Of a stretch of 64,000 nt of DNA, positions 49,362 through 57,553 are shown piece by piece. This DNA comes from Nocardia rhamnosiphila NBRC 108938 (GTDB lineage Bacteria; Actinomycetota; Actinomycetes; Mycobacteriales; Mycobacteriaceae). Positions within the stretch are counted from its first letter, which is position 1. Every line of letters starts with the position of its first letter. The notes under the pieces are model-generated. The model was given only the letters and a program-made list of their open reading frames with translations, had not been told where the DNA came from and made no database searches. The position numbers were made by a program, and so were the translations under genes. The stretch lies in contig NZ_JOAJ01000004.1 of NCBI RefSeq assembly GCF_000720425.1, forward strand, positions 186,001 to 250,000, in the 5' to 3' direction.

Positions 49362-50734
49362 CCGGAGCCGATGCCCCCACCGGAGCCGGATCGGGATCAT
49401 CGGGCCGGTACGCGGGCACCGTGGCGGCACCGGTCCCCGCCCATCGCGATCAGTGGGAGCGGCGTATCCTCGCCGATCCGCAACTCCTGGGCGATATCGC
49501 TTTCGCGGTGGGCGGCCCCTTCCATCTGATGTATCCCGCCCGGGTGGTCGACAATATCCGGGGCTTCCAGCGAGCGTTCACCGAGTCCGGGGTCACCGGG
49601 GCGGTGTACTACGGCAAGAAGGCCAACAAGGCGGCCTGTGTGGCACGGGCCTGCGCCACCGCCGGGGCCGGTATCGATGTATCCAGTACCGGCGAACTCA
49701 CCGCCGCACTCGGACAGGGCATCCGCGGCGCGGATCTGCTGGTCACCGGGCCCGAGAAGACCGACGATCTGCACTGGCTGGCCGCCCGGCACGGATGCCT
49801 GGTCGCCGTGGACAGTATCGGCGAGCTGAAACGCCTGGCCGCCCTGGACATCCCGGTCCGGATACTGCTGCGGGCGTTGCCCGCGGCCTCGGCAAGCCGG
49901 TTCGGTATGTCGGCGGAGGAACTCGATCACGCCGTTTCCGAATCGGCCGATTATCCGTCGATCACTCTGCAGGGGTTCAGTTTCCATCTCTCCGGTTACG
50001 ACCCGATCCCCCGCGCCGAAATGGCCGGGCAATTGCTCGACCGGTGTCGCGCCGCACGGTCGCTGGGCCATCCGGCCACCACCGTTTCCATCGGGGGCGG
50101 GTTCGGTGTCGATTACGTTCCCGCCGCCGATTGGGAGGAGTTCCGGGAACACGTGACCCGCCGCTGGTTCCATTCCGGGAAAGCGTTCGAGTCGTACTAT
50201 CCGTATTCCTTTCCCGAACCCGGCCCCGCCATGCTCGCCGCGATTCTCGGGCGCGACGATCTCGCCGGCCGCTTGCGGCGCACGGAGACGACCCTGGCGG
50301 TCGAACCGGGCCGGGCCCTGTTGGACCGGGCGGGCAGCACGGTCTTCCGGGTGCAGGGCGGCAAGACCCGCCACGAACACGGGCAGCCCTACCGGATCCT
50401 GACCGTGGACGGTACGAGCCTGAGCCTTTCCGAACAGTGGTTCGACAGCGAATACCTTCCCGACCCGGTGCTCTGGCCCGACGGCCCCGGGACCACGACC
50501 GCCACGGTCGTCGGCGCCGCCACCTGTCTCGAATCGGACATGCTGAGCTGGCGCCGGATCCCGCTGCCCCGCGCGGCCGAGGCCGGCGATCTGCTGATCT
50601 ACCCGAATACCGCCGGATACCAGATGGATTCCAACGAATCGCCCTTTCACGAATTGCCTCTCCCGCCGAAGGTGGTGCTCTCCGAAGCGCCGGGCGGCCG
50701 GTATCGCTGGGCTCTCGATCAATCCCGTCACTGA
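49352..50734 (+). CDS. Fold-III PLP-dependent amino acid decarboxylase (SbnH/LysA-like)
   Basis: A 460-residue alanine-racemase-fold decarboxylase. The PLP lysine is K90 in VYYGKKANKAACV. HLSGYD and SIGGGFGVDY follow, with EPGRALLD for the phosphate site, and ATCLESDML carrying the catalytic Cys of this family. Relatives decarboxylate diaminopimelate, ornithine or, for SbnH, citryl-diaminopropionate. In this operon it may decarboxylate a diaminopropionate derivative; the substrate is inference. Residues 1-35 are a Gly/Ala-rich leader. Overlaps the SbnB-like gene by 10 bases; 57 bases separate it from the next gene. Confidence 0.87.
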   Translation: MGLTGADAPTGAGSGSSGRYAGTVAAPVPAHRDQWERRILADPQLLGDIAFAVGGPFHLMYPARVVDNIRGFQRAFTESGVTGAVYYGKKANKAACVARACATAGAGIDVSSTGELTAALGQGIRGADLLVTGPEKTDDLHWLAARHGCLVAVDSIGELKRLAALDIPVRILLRALPAASASRFGMSAEELDHAVSESADYPSITLQGFSFHLSGYDPIPRAEMAGQLLDRCRAARSLGHPATTVSIGGGFGVDYVPAADWEEFREHVTRRWFHSGKAFESYYPYSFPEPGPAMLAAILGRDDLAGRLRRTETTLAVEPGRALLDRAGSTVFRVQGGKTRHEHGQPYRILTVDGTSLSLSEQWFDSEYLPDPVLWPDGPGTTTATVVGAATCLESDMLSWRRIPLPRAAEAGDLLIYPNTAGYQMDSNESPFHELPLPPKVVLSEAPGGRYRWALDQSRH

Positions 50735-50791
50735 GACCGTCAGCTCCCGGTCTCTTCGCATTGCCCGTTATCGACGCCCAGGAGATCCGCC

Positions 50792-51928
50792 ATGTCCCTC
50801 GTCACCCGTGTCACGGACCTGATCGGCCGAACCCCGCTCTTCGAATTGGCCGCCACCGGGTCCGGCACTCGATTACTCCTCAAGCTGGAACAGTTCAATC
50901 CGACCGGCGCCGCCAAGATCCGGATGGCGCGGGAAATGGTTCTCGACGCGGAGCGTCGGGGTCTGCTGCGCGAGGGCGGACATATCATCGAATCCACATC
51001 CGGAAATACCGGGCTCGGTCTCGCTGTGGTCGCCGCCGAACGCGGCTATCGTTTCACCGCGGTGGTCGACCATCACGCGAGTAAGGACAAATTACGGGCG
51101 ATGCGGGCAATGGGCGCGGAGCTGGTTTTCGTCGCCGACGACGGCGACGACAATCTGGCGACCTCGGCGCGTGAGGATTACGCCGCCGCGCTGGCGGCCG
51201 GGCAGCCCGACGCGTTCTTCACCGAACAGCACAACAACGACGCCAATGCCGTGGGCTATTACGCGGTGGCCGAAGAATTACTGGCCGAGGTGGACCGGGT
51301 CGATATCCTGCTGTCCGCGGTCGGCACCGGCGGTTCCCTGTTCGGTACCGCGACGCGACTGCGGCAGCTGGGGTGTGTCCCGCGGGTGATCGGCGTGGAA
51401 CCGGTCGGCTCGATCGCTTTCGGCGGACCGGGTGGGCCGTACTGGCAGTCGGGCACCGGCACCCCGCCCGGTGCCACCATCGGTACGGCCGTGGACTACG
51501 ACCTGCTCGACGAAGGCGTGAAGGTGACCGACCGGGCCGCGTTCGCCACCTGCCGCGCGGTATCGCGGCGGCTGGGCCTGATGCTCGGCGGTTCGGCGGG
51601 CGGTTCGGTCCATGCCGCGCTCACCCGGCTCGAGGAGTTCCCGGCCGGGTCCACCGTGGTCACCATCATCTGCGACGGCGGCGAGAAATATCTCGACACC
51701 GTCTTCGACGACGACTGGATGGCCGCCCGCGAATTGCTCGATATCGAGACCGAACGCGAAGTCCATGCCATGCTGACGCGCTACGCCCCCGCGAGCCGCG
51801 GCAAACATCCGGTGGGGGCGGCCGTTTTGAACGACGCCGCGGCCGGGAATACCCACGCCGTCCGAGTCGGCCGACCGGACGAACACGAACATACGGAGGA
51901 ATCGGACACTATGGTGCGGGCCCGGTGA
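50792..51928 (+). CDS. SbnA-like PLP-dependent beta-replacing synthase
   Basis: A 378-residue cysteine-synthase-fold enzyme. PLP lysine K42 in NPTGAAKIRMA, substrate loop STSGNTG (68-74), phosphate loop GTGGS (178-182). SbnA joins O-phosphoserine and glutamate to give the substrate of SbnB. The pairing with an SbnB-like gene argues for this over cysteine synthesis, where the loop normally reads SVKDR rather than AAKIR. The last 50 residues are a polar extension. It overlaps the MATE gene by 4 bases (GTGA). Confidence 0.87.
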   Translation: MSLVTRVTDLIGRTPLFELAATGSGTRLLLKLEQFNPTGAAKIRMAREMVLDAERRGLLREGGHIIESTSGNTGLGLAVVAAERGYRFTAVVDHHASKDKLRAMRAMGAELVFVADDGDDNLATSAREDYAAALAAGQPDAFFTEQHNNDANAVGYYAVAEELLAEVDRVDILLSAVGTGGSLFGTATRLRQLGCVPRVIGVEPVGSIAFGGPGGPYWQSGTGTPPGATIGTAVDYDLLDEGVKVTDRAAFATCRAVSRRLGLMLGGSAGGSVHAALTRLEEFPAGSTVVTIICDGGEKYLDTVFDDDWMAARELLDIETEREVHAMLTRYAPASRGKHPVGAAVLNDAAAGNTHAVRVGRPDEHEHTEESDTMVRAR

Positions 51929-53346
51929 TCAGCACACCCCTCTCGCGAATTCGTCCCGACGGCCGGCGCCCGGCCGCCCCGGCCGGTCTGGCCGCCCTGG
52001 CCGCTCCGATCGCGCTCACCCAGCTGGCGCAGGTCGCCGTATCCACCACCAATATCGCCCTGATGGGCAGCCTCGGTGTGCGCGCGGTCGCCGCCGGTGG
52101 TCTGGCGCTGGTGCTGTTCAACCAGATCCGCACCATGTGCGTCGGACTGATCACCGGTAGCGGCAACCAGATCGCCGCCGCAGTGGGCGCCGCCGGCAAA
52201 CGCGGCGACGATCCCGACCCCGAGATCCGCGATGTGGTGCGGTCGAGTTTTCTGATCGCCACCGTCGCGGGCCTGCTCGGCGGCGCGGTACTCATCGGGC
52301 TGGGCTGGTCGCTGCAATGGCTCGGCCAGGACGCCGGAGTGCTGGCCGAGGCCCGGCCGTTGATGGTGGCGCTGGCTCCCGGCCTGCTGCCCTGCCTGTG
52401 GTTCCAGGTGCTGCGCCAGTACACCGTGGGGATGCAGCGGCCGCAGGCGCTGCTGGCGGTGACTCTCGGTTCCATCGCGGTCAACCTCGTGCTTGCCCTG
52501 GCGCTGATCCACGGCTGGGCCGGATTGCCGGCGCTCGGGTCGACCGGTGTCGGGGTGGCCACCTCGCTGGTCTTCCTGCTCATGTTCGCCGTGTTCTGGA
52601 CGATGGTGCGCCGCGATCCCGAACTCGGCGCCACCCTGCCGATCCGGCCGTGGCCGGTGCGGATGACGACCGTACGCGGCGAACTGCGGCTGGGCACCCC
52701 CATCGCTCTCACCTACGGGTCGGAAGCCGGGATGTTCTCGGTACTCGCGCTGGTCATGGGGGCGCTGGGCCCCGCGGCGCTGGCCGCCCACAATGTCGTG
52801 TACCAGGTGATCTACATCGTGTTCCAGATCGCCATCGGTATCTCGCACGGCGCGTCGGTCCTGGTCAGCCACAGTGTCGCCAGGGACGAGACCGCGGACG
52901 CCCGGGGCCTGGCCCGGCTGGCGCTCCGGTTCGCCGGGGTGGTCACGCTGGTCACCGGCCTGGCCTATGTGTTCATCCCCGACCTGGTGTTGCGCCCGTT
53001 CCTCGATCCCACCGACTCCGCGACCGTGGAACTGGCCCGGTCGCTGCTGCTCATCGGTATCGTGCTGCAGTTCTTCGACGCGGCCCAGAACATCGGCACC
53101 GGGCTGCTGCGCGGTCTGCAGGCCACCAACGCGGGTTTCCGGCTGTCGGTGGTCGGCTACTGGATCGTCGGGCTCCCGGCAGCGCTGCTCCTGGCCTACC
53201 CCGCCGGGTTGGGCGCGGCCGGGGTCTGGTGGGGACTGACCGCGGGCCTGGCCGCCACCGCCGCACTCATGGTGCGCAAGTACTTCCGCCTGCTGGACGA
53301 GCACGACGTACTCCTGGCTCCCCGCCGACGGGAGCCAGTAAGTTAG
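51925..53346 (+). CDS. MATE family efflux transporter
   Basis: A 473-residue multidrug and toxin extrusion protein with about 12 membrane helices in two halves (LAAPIALTQLAQVAVSTTNIA; GTPIALTYGSEAGMFSVLAL). GTG 51925 overlaps the SbnA-like stop, so it is part of the biosynthetic operon and probably exports its product. In the staphyloferrin B locus an MFS protein (SbnD) does this job. The stop codon overlaps the third iron-box-like site. Confidence 0.9.
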   Translation: MISTPLSRIRPDGRRPAAPAGLAALAAPIALTQLAQVAVSTTNIALMGSLGVRAVAAGGLALVLFNQIRTMCVGLITGSGNQIAAAVGAAGKRGDDPDPEIRDVVRSSFLIATVAGLLGGAVLIGLGWSLQWLGQDAGVLAEARPLMVALAPGLLPCLWFQVLRQYTVGMQRPQALLAVTLGSIAVNLVLALALIHGWAGLPALGSTGVGVATSLVFLLMFAVFWTMVRRDPELGATLPIRPWPVRMTTVRGELRLGTPIALTYGSEAGMFSVLALVMGALGPAALAAHNVVYQVIYIVFQIAIGISHGASVLVSHSVARDETADARGLARLALRFAGVVTLVTGLAYVFIPDLVLRPFLDPTDSATVELARSLLLIGIVLQFFDAAQNIGTGLLRGLQATNAGFRLSVVGYWIVGLPAALLLAYPAGLGAAGVWWGLTAGLAATAALMVRKYFRLLDEHDVLLAPRRREPVS

Positions 53347-53361
53347 GATTGCCTCTCCAAA
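53343..53361 (+). promoter_or_regulatory. IdeR/DtxR iron-box-like site before flavodoxin gene
   Basis: TTAGGATTGCCTCTCCAAA matches TTAGGTTAGGCTAACCTAA at 13 of 19 positions. It includes the MATE stop codon region and lies 23 bases before GTG 53384. It could give the flavodoxin gene its own iron-responsive promoter. Confidence 0.5.
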
Positions 53362-53383
53362 GTTTGAGCGGAAGGAGCACGCG

Positions 53384-53842
53384 GTGCGTATCGTCGTCCT
53401 GTTCGGTTCGGAGATGGGCACGGCGGAGACGGTGGCCGAGGGTATCGCCGAGGAACTGACCGAACACGAGGTCGCCGTCTTCGATATGAGCGAGTTCGAT
53501 ATCACCGGACTCGACCCGGAGATATTCCACGTCATCGTGTGTTCCACCTATGGCGAGGGCGATCTGCCCACCGGGGCGGAACCGTTCTTCGAGGCCCTCG
53601 ACGCGCATCGACCCGATCTGACCGGGCTGCGCTTCGCGGTCTTCGGGCTCGGCGATTCGGTCTACGACCACACCTTCAACCGGGGCGGGGAGATCGCCGC
53701 CGAGAAGCTCACCAAGCTCGGCGGTGCGCAGATCGGCGAGCACGCCCGCCACGACGCGTCCGGCGAGACCAAGGCCGCCGTGCTGGGTCGTGCATGGGTC
53801 CGGACCCTCCCCTTGGAGACCGCGACCCTCGCCCCCGCGTGA
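53384..53842 (+). CDS. Flavodoxin (MioC-like)
   Basis: A 152-residue FMN electron carrier. FMN phosphate loop GSEMGTAE (8-16), then STYGEGDLPTGA and FGLGDSVYDHTFN, the flavin ring loops. Flavodoxins replace iron-sulfur ferredoxins when iron is short, which fits its place behind iron-box-like sites. Alternatively it reduces a pathway enzyme. AAGGAG 7 bases before GTG 53384. 37 bases after the MATE gene. Confidence 0.9.
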   Translation: MRIVVLFGSEMGTAETVAEGIAEELTEHEVAVFDMSEFDITGLDPEIFHVIVCSTYGEGDLPTGAEPFFEALDAHRPDLTGLRFAVFGLGDSVYDHTFNRGGEIAAEKLTKLGGAQIGEHARHDASGETKAAVLGRAWVRTLPLETATLAPA

Positions 53843-54093
53843 CCCGCCGATCCCGGAAACCCGTGGGCCCCCGACGACACCCCGCCGCCGACCGCCGGGA
53901 TCTCCGAAGGGCCTTCTCCACCTCCCCTTCTGAGGGTCGCCTTGCCCGAGCCGCCCGGTTTCCGGTCGGCACCACGGTGTTTCAGCGCAGGTCGGGGGCC
54001 GGTACTTCCTCCGCGCGTGTCGGCGCCGACCTCTAGACTGGTGCATGGTACGGCACACCCCCGCCGCACCACGTCGATCCAGGAGGGGACGAT

Positions 54094-54576
54094 ATGGCAG
54101 CCGCAATCAGTCCTGCGGAGAATCCCGCAACAGACCATCCCGAGCTGGAAGCGCTGCCGGAATGGCCGCAGGAGACCATCGCGGTTCTGGTCACCACCGA
54201 TCCCGCGCCGCATGCCATCCCGGTGTCGTGGCCGGTACGTGCCGGCGACCGGCGAATCCTGCTGAGTCTCAAATTCGATCGCGGCTCACTGGCCCGGCTG
54301 CGGGAGCGGCCGCAGGTGGCGCTGCTCATCCTGGGTGGCGGGAACGTGGCGCTGTGCGCCCGGGGCGCGGCCAAGGTCATCGCCGAGGAGATGCCCGGCG
54401 CCGACGACTATGTGGCGGTACGCCTCGATGTGGATGTGATCGACGATCACCGGCAGTCGGCTTTCGCGGTCGCGCAGGGGATCCAGCGCACAGTACTCGA
54501 CGACAGCGAACTGCGCGCCCTGGAACACCGGGTGTCGACGCTGAAGTCCTGGGCGGAGAACGAAGAGAAGATCTGA
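54094..54576 (+). CDS. Pyridoxamine-5'-phosphate oxidase-fold protein
   Basis: A 160-residue split-barrel flavin-binding family protein. HAIPVSWPVRAGDRRILLSLKFDRGSLARLRERPQVALLI-type beta barrel, then GAAKVIAEEMP. The family includes F420 or FMN reductases and haem-binding proteins; the substrate is unknown. The C-terminal helix ends in KSWAENEEKI. Separated by 251 bases from the flavodoxin, so probably a separate unit. AGGAGGG precedes ATG 54094. Confidence 0.8.
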   Translation: MAAAISPAENPATDHPELEALPEWPQETIAVLVTTDPAPHAIPVSWPVRAGDRRILLSLKFDRGSLARLRERPQVALLILGGGNVALCARGAAKVIAEEMPGADDYVAVRLDVDVIDDHRQSAFAVAQGIQRTVLDDSELRALEHRVSTLKSWAENEEKI

Positions 54577-54726
54577 GCCGGACCGACCGGCTCACCACCC
54601 CGGGTGTTTCCGGCACTTCGCTCGGTGCGGTGCTGTACGACACCCGATCGCCGGATCACTCCGGCGCCGCAACATCCCTCGCGCTCGGGGCGCTCCCCAT
54701 CGGATGACCCCCGGCGCGGTCGTCGT

Positions 54727-54790
54727 CGGGCGCGACGGCGCCGATGGTTCCGGGCGCACGGCGCCGTGATCATCGGGCGCCCAGGCGCCG
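54727..54790. repeat. Three direct repeats of CGGGCGC...GGCGCCG before terD-like gene
   Basis: Copies at 54727-54743, 54751-54766 and 54774-54790, spaced 24 and 23 bases. Each ends in the palindrome GGCGCC. The last copy is only 13 bases from the start codon, where a regulator or ribosome would act. Confidence 0.6.
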
Positions 54791-54803
54791 CGGGAAGGAG
54801 AAC

Positions 54804-55379
54804 ATGAGCGTCAACCTGGCCAAGGGCGGCAATGTCTCGCTGTCCAAACAGGCCCCCAACCTGACCAAGATCGCCGTCGGACTCGGCTGGGATGTGCGCA
54901 CCACCGTGGGCACCGACTACGACCTGGATGCCAGCGCCCTGGCCACCGGGCCGAATCTGAAGGTCCTCTCCGACGAGCATTTCATCTTCTACAACAACCT
55001 CCGGTCCCCGGAGGGCTCCATCGAGCACACCGGAGACAATCTCACCGGTGAGGGCGACGGTGACGACGAGGTGATCAATGTCGATCTGGCCAATACGCCG
55101 GAGACGATCACCAATATCTTCTTCCCGGTCTCCATCCACGATGCCGATCAGCGCGGCCAGTCCTTCGGCCAGATCCGCAACGCCTATATCCGGGTGGTCG
55201 ATCTGAACACCGGCGCCGAACTCGCCCGCTACGACCTCTCCGAGGACGCCTCCTCCGAAACCGCCATGGTGTTCGGCGAACTCTATCGCCGGCAGGGCGA
55301 ATGGAAGTTCCGCGCGATCGGTCAGGGCTACGCCTCGGGTCTGGCCGGTATAGCGCGCGACTACGGAGTAAACGTCTAA
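54804..55379 (+). CDS. terD: TerD family stress protein
   Basis: A 191-residue calcium-binding TerD protein (tellurite resistance/stress). MSVNLAKGGNVSLSKQAP is the classic opening, then VGLGWDVRTTVGTDYDLDASA with the first calcium site and GDNLTGEGDGDDE with the second; IHDADQRGQSFGQIRNAYIRVV is conserved. AAGGAG precedes ATG 54804. It is a single gene, so it acts without other ter genes here. Confidence 0.93.
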   Translation: MSVNLAKGGNVSLSKQAPNLTKIAVGLGWDVRTTVGTDYDLDASALATGPNLKVLSDEHFIFYNNLRSPEGSIEHTGDNLTGEGDGDDEVINVDLANTPETITNIFFPVSIHDADQRGQSFGQIRNAYIRVVDLNTGAELARYDLSEDASSETAMVFGELYRRQGEWKFRAIGQGYASGLAGIARDYGVNV

Positions 55380-55603
55380 CTCTCGAGCAGCGCAGGCCCC
55401 CGGACTCCACAGTCCATTCAGACCTGTTCTGTTGCACCGCGTTATGCGTGGATACGTTCGCAGCGGAGCCTGAGCCGAGGGGCGATGGCGTCGAAGCCGG
55501 ACCATTGCGACCTCAGCGCGCGAATCTGCGTTTGCCCACCCGGTGCCGGTCGGCGGTTGATCACCGCCCCCGCGAGCCGGATGACGATCGTGACTTCGCC
55601 TGC

Positions 55604-56242
55604 TCAGCCGAGATCGGCGCAGAGTTGAGAGACCAATGCGTTACGAGCCCACTCCTCCCACCTGTGCGGTGACCACTCGCGGTCGCGGACAAAAATCAGG
55701 TAGAGCTGCGGGCTGAGCAAGCCGAACAGCACGTCCGCCGCTGTCTCGACCGAGAGGCCGGGGCGAACGTCAGGCTTGCCGACCAGGGCTTCTGCCGCTG
55801 CGTACTGCACGGTGTAACGCGGGTCGGGGCCGTCCGGCCATTGCGCGGCGATCTCGGGGTCGGTGGCTGCGGCAGCCGCGATCATCGGCATGATCGGGGC
55901 GACCCGGCCCAGGATCTCGCAGGTGCCGCGGACGTGCGCGCGCAGTTGCCTGGCTGCGGTGGGCTCGGCGCACGCGGTGCGAAACCACGCACGGTCCATG
56001 GTGGCGACCGGCTCGGTGTCCCCGGCGATGGACGTGTCGACGACGTCCTTGAACAGCGTGCGCTTGTTGTGGAAGACGAAATAGACCGTCTGGACGGCCA
56101 CACCCGCCCGATCCGCGACTTCCTGCAGGCTTGTCGCCCCGTAGCCCTGGGTGAGGAACAGCTCGCGAGCCGCCTCGACGATTTTTTGGTGGGTGCGGCG
56201 CGAGCGCTCGCCCCGCTTGTCCGGCCGCTTGACTCTGTCCAT
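55604..56242 (-). CDS. TetR family repressor, divergent from methyltransferase
   Basis: A 212-residue TetR regulator. The helix-turn-helix is SLQEVADRAGVAVQTVYFVFHNKRTLF (about 38-64), with a basic N-terminus. The C-terminal ligand domain contains FGLLSPQLYLIFVRDREWS. It likely represses the divergent methyltransferase and itself through the palindrome at 56272-56286. Inducer unknown. Confidence 0.9.
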   Translation of the reverse strand: MDRVKRPDKRGERSRRTHQKIVEAARELFLTQGYGATSLQEVADRAGVAVQTVYFVFHNKRTLFKDVVDTSIAGDTEPVATMDRAWFRTACAEPTAARQLRAHVRGTCEILGRVAPIMPMIAAAAATDPEIAAQWPDGPDPRYTVQYAAAEALVGKPDVRPGLSVETAADVLFGLLSPQLYLIFVRDREWSPHRWEEWARNALVSQLCADLG

Positions 56243-56271
56243 TCTGCGAGTGTATCTCTAGATACTGAAAC

Positions 56272-56286
56272 TAGAGTATGACTCTA
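56272..56286. promoter_or_regulatory. Candidate TetR operator
   Basis: TAGAGT-ATG-ACTCTA, perfect 6-bp arms with a 3-base spacer. CTCTAG/CTAGAG (56256-56261 and 56271-56276) overlaps it. It sits between the divergent TetR and methyltransferase starts. Confidence 0.6.
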
Positions 56287-56303
56287 ATTTGTTGGAGGAA
56301 GCG

Positions 56304-56978
56304 ATGAACCGTCCCCACACCACCCAGCAACCCGAGCCGGACTCGACCACAACCCAGCAAGACCGGGAAGAGGAGTCCGTCTACCGCGCATTGGAGGGTT
56401 ACTACCGCGCCGGCAAGGCGCCGTGGGACACCGGAGTGACGCCGCCAGAGCTGGTCGACCTGATAGAGGGGCCGGGGACACTGCCGCCCGGCCGCGCCCT
56501 CGAACTCGGCTGCGGTACCGGAACCAATGCCACCTACCTCGCACGGCACGGCTGGGAGGTGACGGCGGTCGACCTGATCGACAGCGCCGTCGGTCAGGCC
56601 AGAGAGAAGGCCGAGGCAGCAGGAGTGGCGGTACGCCTCCTGCATGGTGACGCATCCCGCCTCGACGAGTTGGATGTGCCCGGCCCGTTCGATCTGTTCT
56701 TCGACCTGAGTTGCTACTGCGGGATCCCACTGCACCGCCGTGATGCCTACGCCGCCGGGCTCACCCACCGCGCCGCCCCCGGCGCGCGATTGCTGATGTT
56801 CGGGTACGGCCCCGAGCCGCTCGGCAATCCGGTCCCCGAGGTCACATCGTGGGCGGCGGGTGTCACAGCCGACGAACTCCGCACCAGGTTCCCCGGCTGG
56901 GAACTACTCGACGTCACACCGGGCACCAACTCGGTGCCCACCTTCTGGTTCACTCTGCACCGCAACGCCCGGCTGTAA
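56304..56978 (+). CDS. SAM-dependent methyltransferase (TPMT/TehB-like)
   Basis: A 224-residue class I methyltransferase. APWDTG is a TPMT/TehB-like opening; SAM motif I is ELGCGTGTN (67-75), followed by VTAVDLIDSAV with the acidic ribose-binding Asp. It could methylate a small toxic compound or metalloid, in keeping with control by a TetR. TTGGAGGAAGCG precedes ATG 56304, so the longer frame from 56289 is not used. Confidence 0.88.
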   Translation: MNRPHTTQQPEPDSTTTQQDREEESVYRALEGYYRAGKAPWDTGVTPPELVDLIEGPGTLPPGRALELGCGTGTNATYLARHGWEVTAVDLIDSAVGQAREKAEAAGVAVRLLHGDASRLDELDVPGPFDLFFDLSCYCGIPLHRRDAYAAGLTHRAAPGARLLMFGYGPEPLGNPVPEVTSWAAGVTADELRTRFPGWELLDVTPGTNSVPTFWFTLHRNARL

Positions 56979-57029
56979 CATCCGGGGCGGATGGTCAGCC
57001 GGGTAGCCGACGACGGGGCGGTCGCACGC

Positions 57030-57446
57030 TCAGGCGGGTGCCGTCACCGATATCGGCCGGGTCTCGATGCCGCGGGCCAGCCAGAAGTACACGGGGGGCA
57101 GGACCAGTTCGAGGACGGTCAGCCCGATGACGAACCCGTGCGGCCAGCCGTGTGCGGCCACCGAGAAGAAACGGGCGAGGCCGCCCACGAACATGATTCC
57201 GGCCAGCCACCGGACGGCGCTCCGGTCGAGCGGCGACCGGCGTACCGCCTGAATCCAGGCCAGTCCGTAACCCGCGAAAATCGCGCCGAAGAAGCGGCTC
57301 TGGTTGTCGTCGGTAGCCGTGAGGGCCCCCGTATCCGGGACGGCCTCCGGGCCGATGACGATATGCGCGATCCCGATCAGGACGCAGACGACGCCCATGG
57401 TCCAGCACAGCCACCGCAATGTCTTTTCCATCTGAGCACTCCCCAT
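57030..57446 (-). CDS. DUF4345-like membrane protein
   Basis: A 138-residue protein with four membrane helices (WLCWTMGVVCVLIGIAHIVIG; FFGAIFAGYGLAWIQAV; WLAGIMFVGGLARFFSVAA; GFVIGLTVLELVLPPVYFWLA), resembling the DUF4345 family. ATG 57446 (AGGGA upstream) and ATG 57431 (GGAG 7 bases upstream) are both plausible starts. It diverges from the TetR gene at 57554 across two near-identical operator-like sites, so it is probably that regulator's target. Confidence 0.8.
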   Translation of the reverse strand: MGSAQMEKTLRWLCWTMGVVCVLIGIAHIVIGPEAVPDTGALTATDDNQSRFFGAIFAGYGLAWIQAVRRSPLDRSAVRWLAGIMFVGGLARFFSVAAHGWPHGFVIGLTVLELVLPPVYFWLARGIETRPISVTAPA

Positions 57447-57485
57447 CGAATTCCCTGCACGGCGCGAGTTTTCGCGCGACTCCGA

Positions 57486-57544
57486 GTTAGTAGACGTGTG
57501 TCTAATAAGACCATACGACCGGCAGTAGACACACGTCAACTAAC
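57486..57544. promoter_or_regulatory. Inverted pair of TetR operator-like sites
   Basis: Arms 57486-57504 and 57526-57544 are inverted copies matching at 18 of 19 positions. Each contains a palindrome: TAGACGTGTGTCTA (57491-57504) and TAGACACACGTCAA (57526-57539). They sit between the divergent DUF4345-like and TetR genes. Confidence 0.75.
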
Positions 57545-57553
57545 CTGGGCGAA

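Noticed and set aside
50792..51928. Assignment of the cysteine-synthase-fold gene as cysK/cysM
   Set aside because: The operon partner is SbnB-like and the PLP loop differs from the usual cysteine synthase sequence; an SbnA-like role fits better, though not proven.
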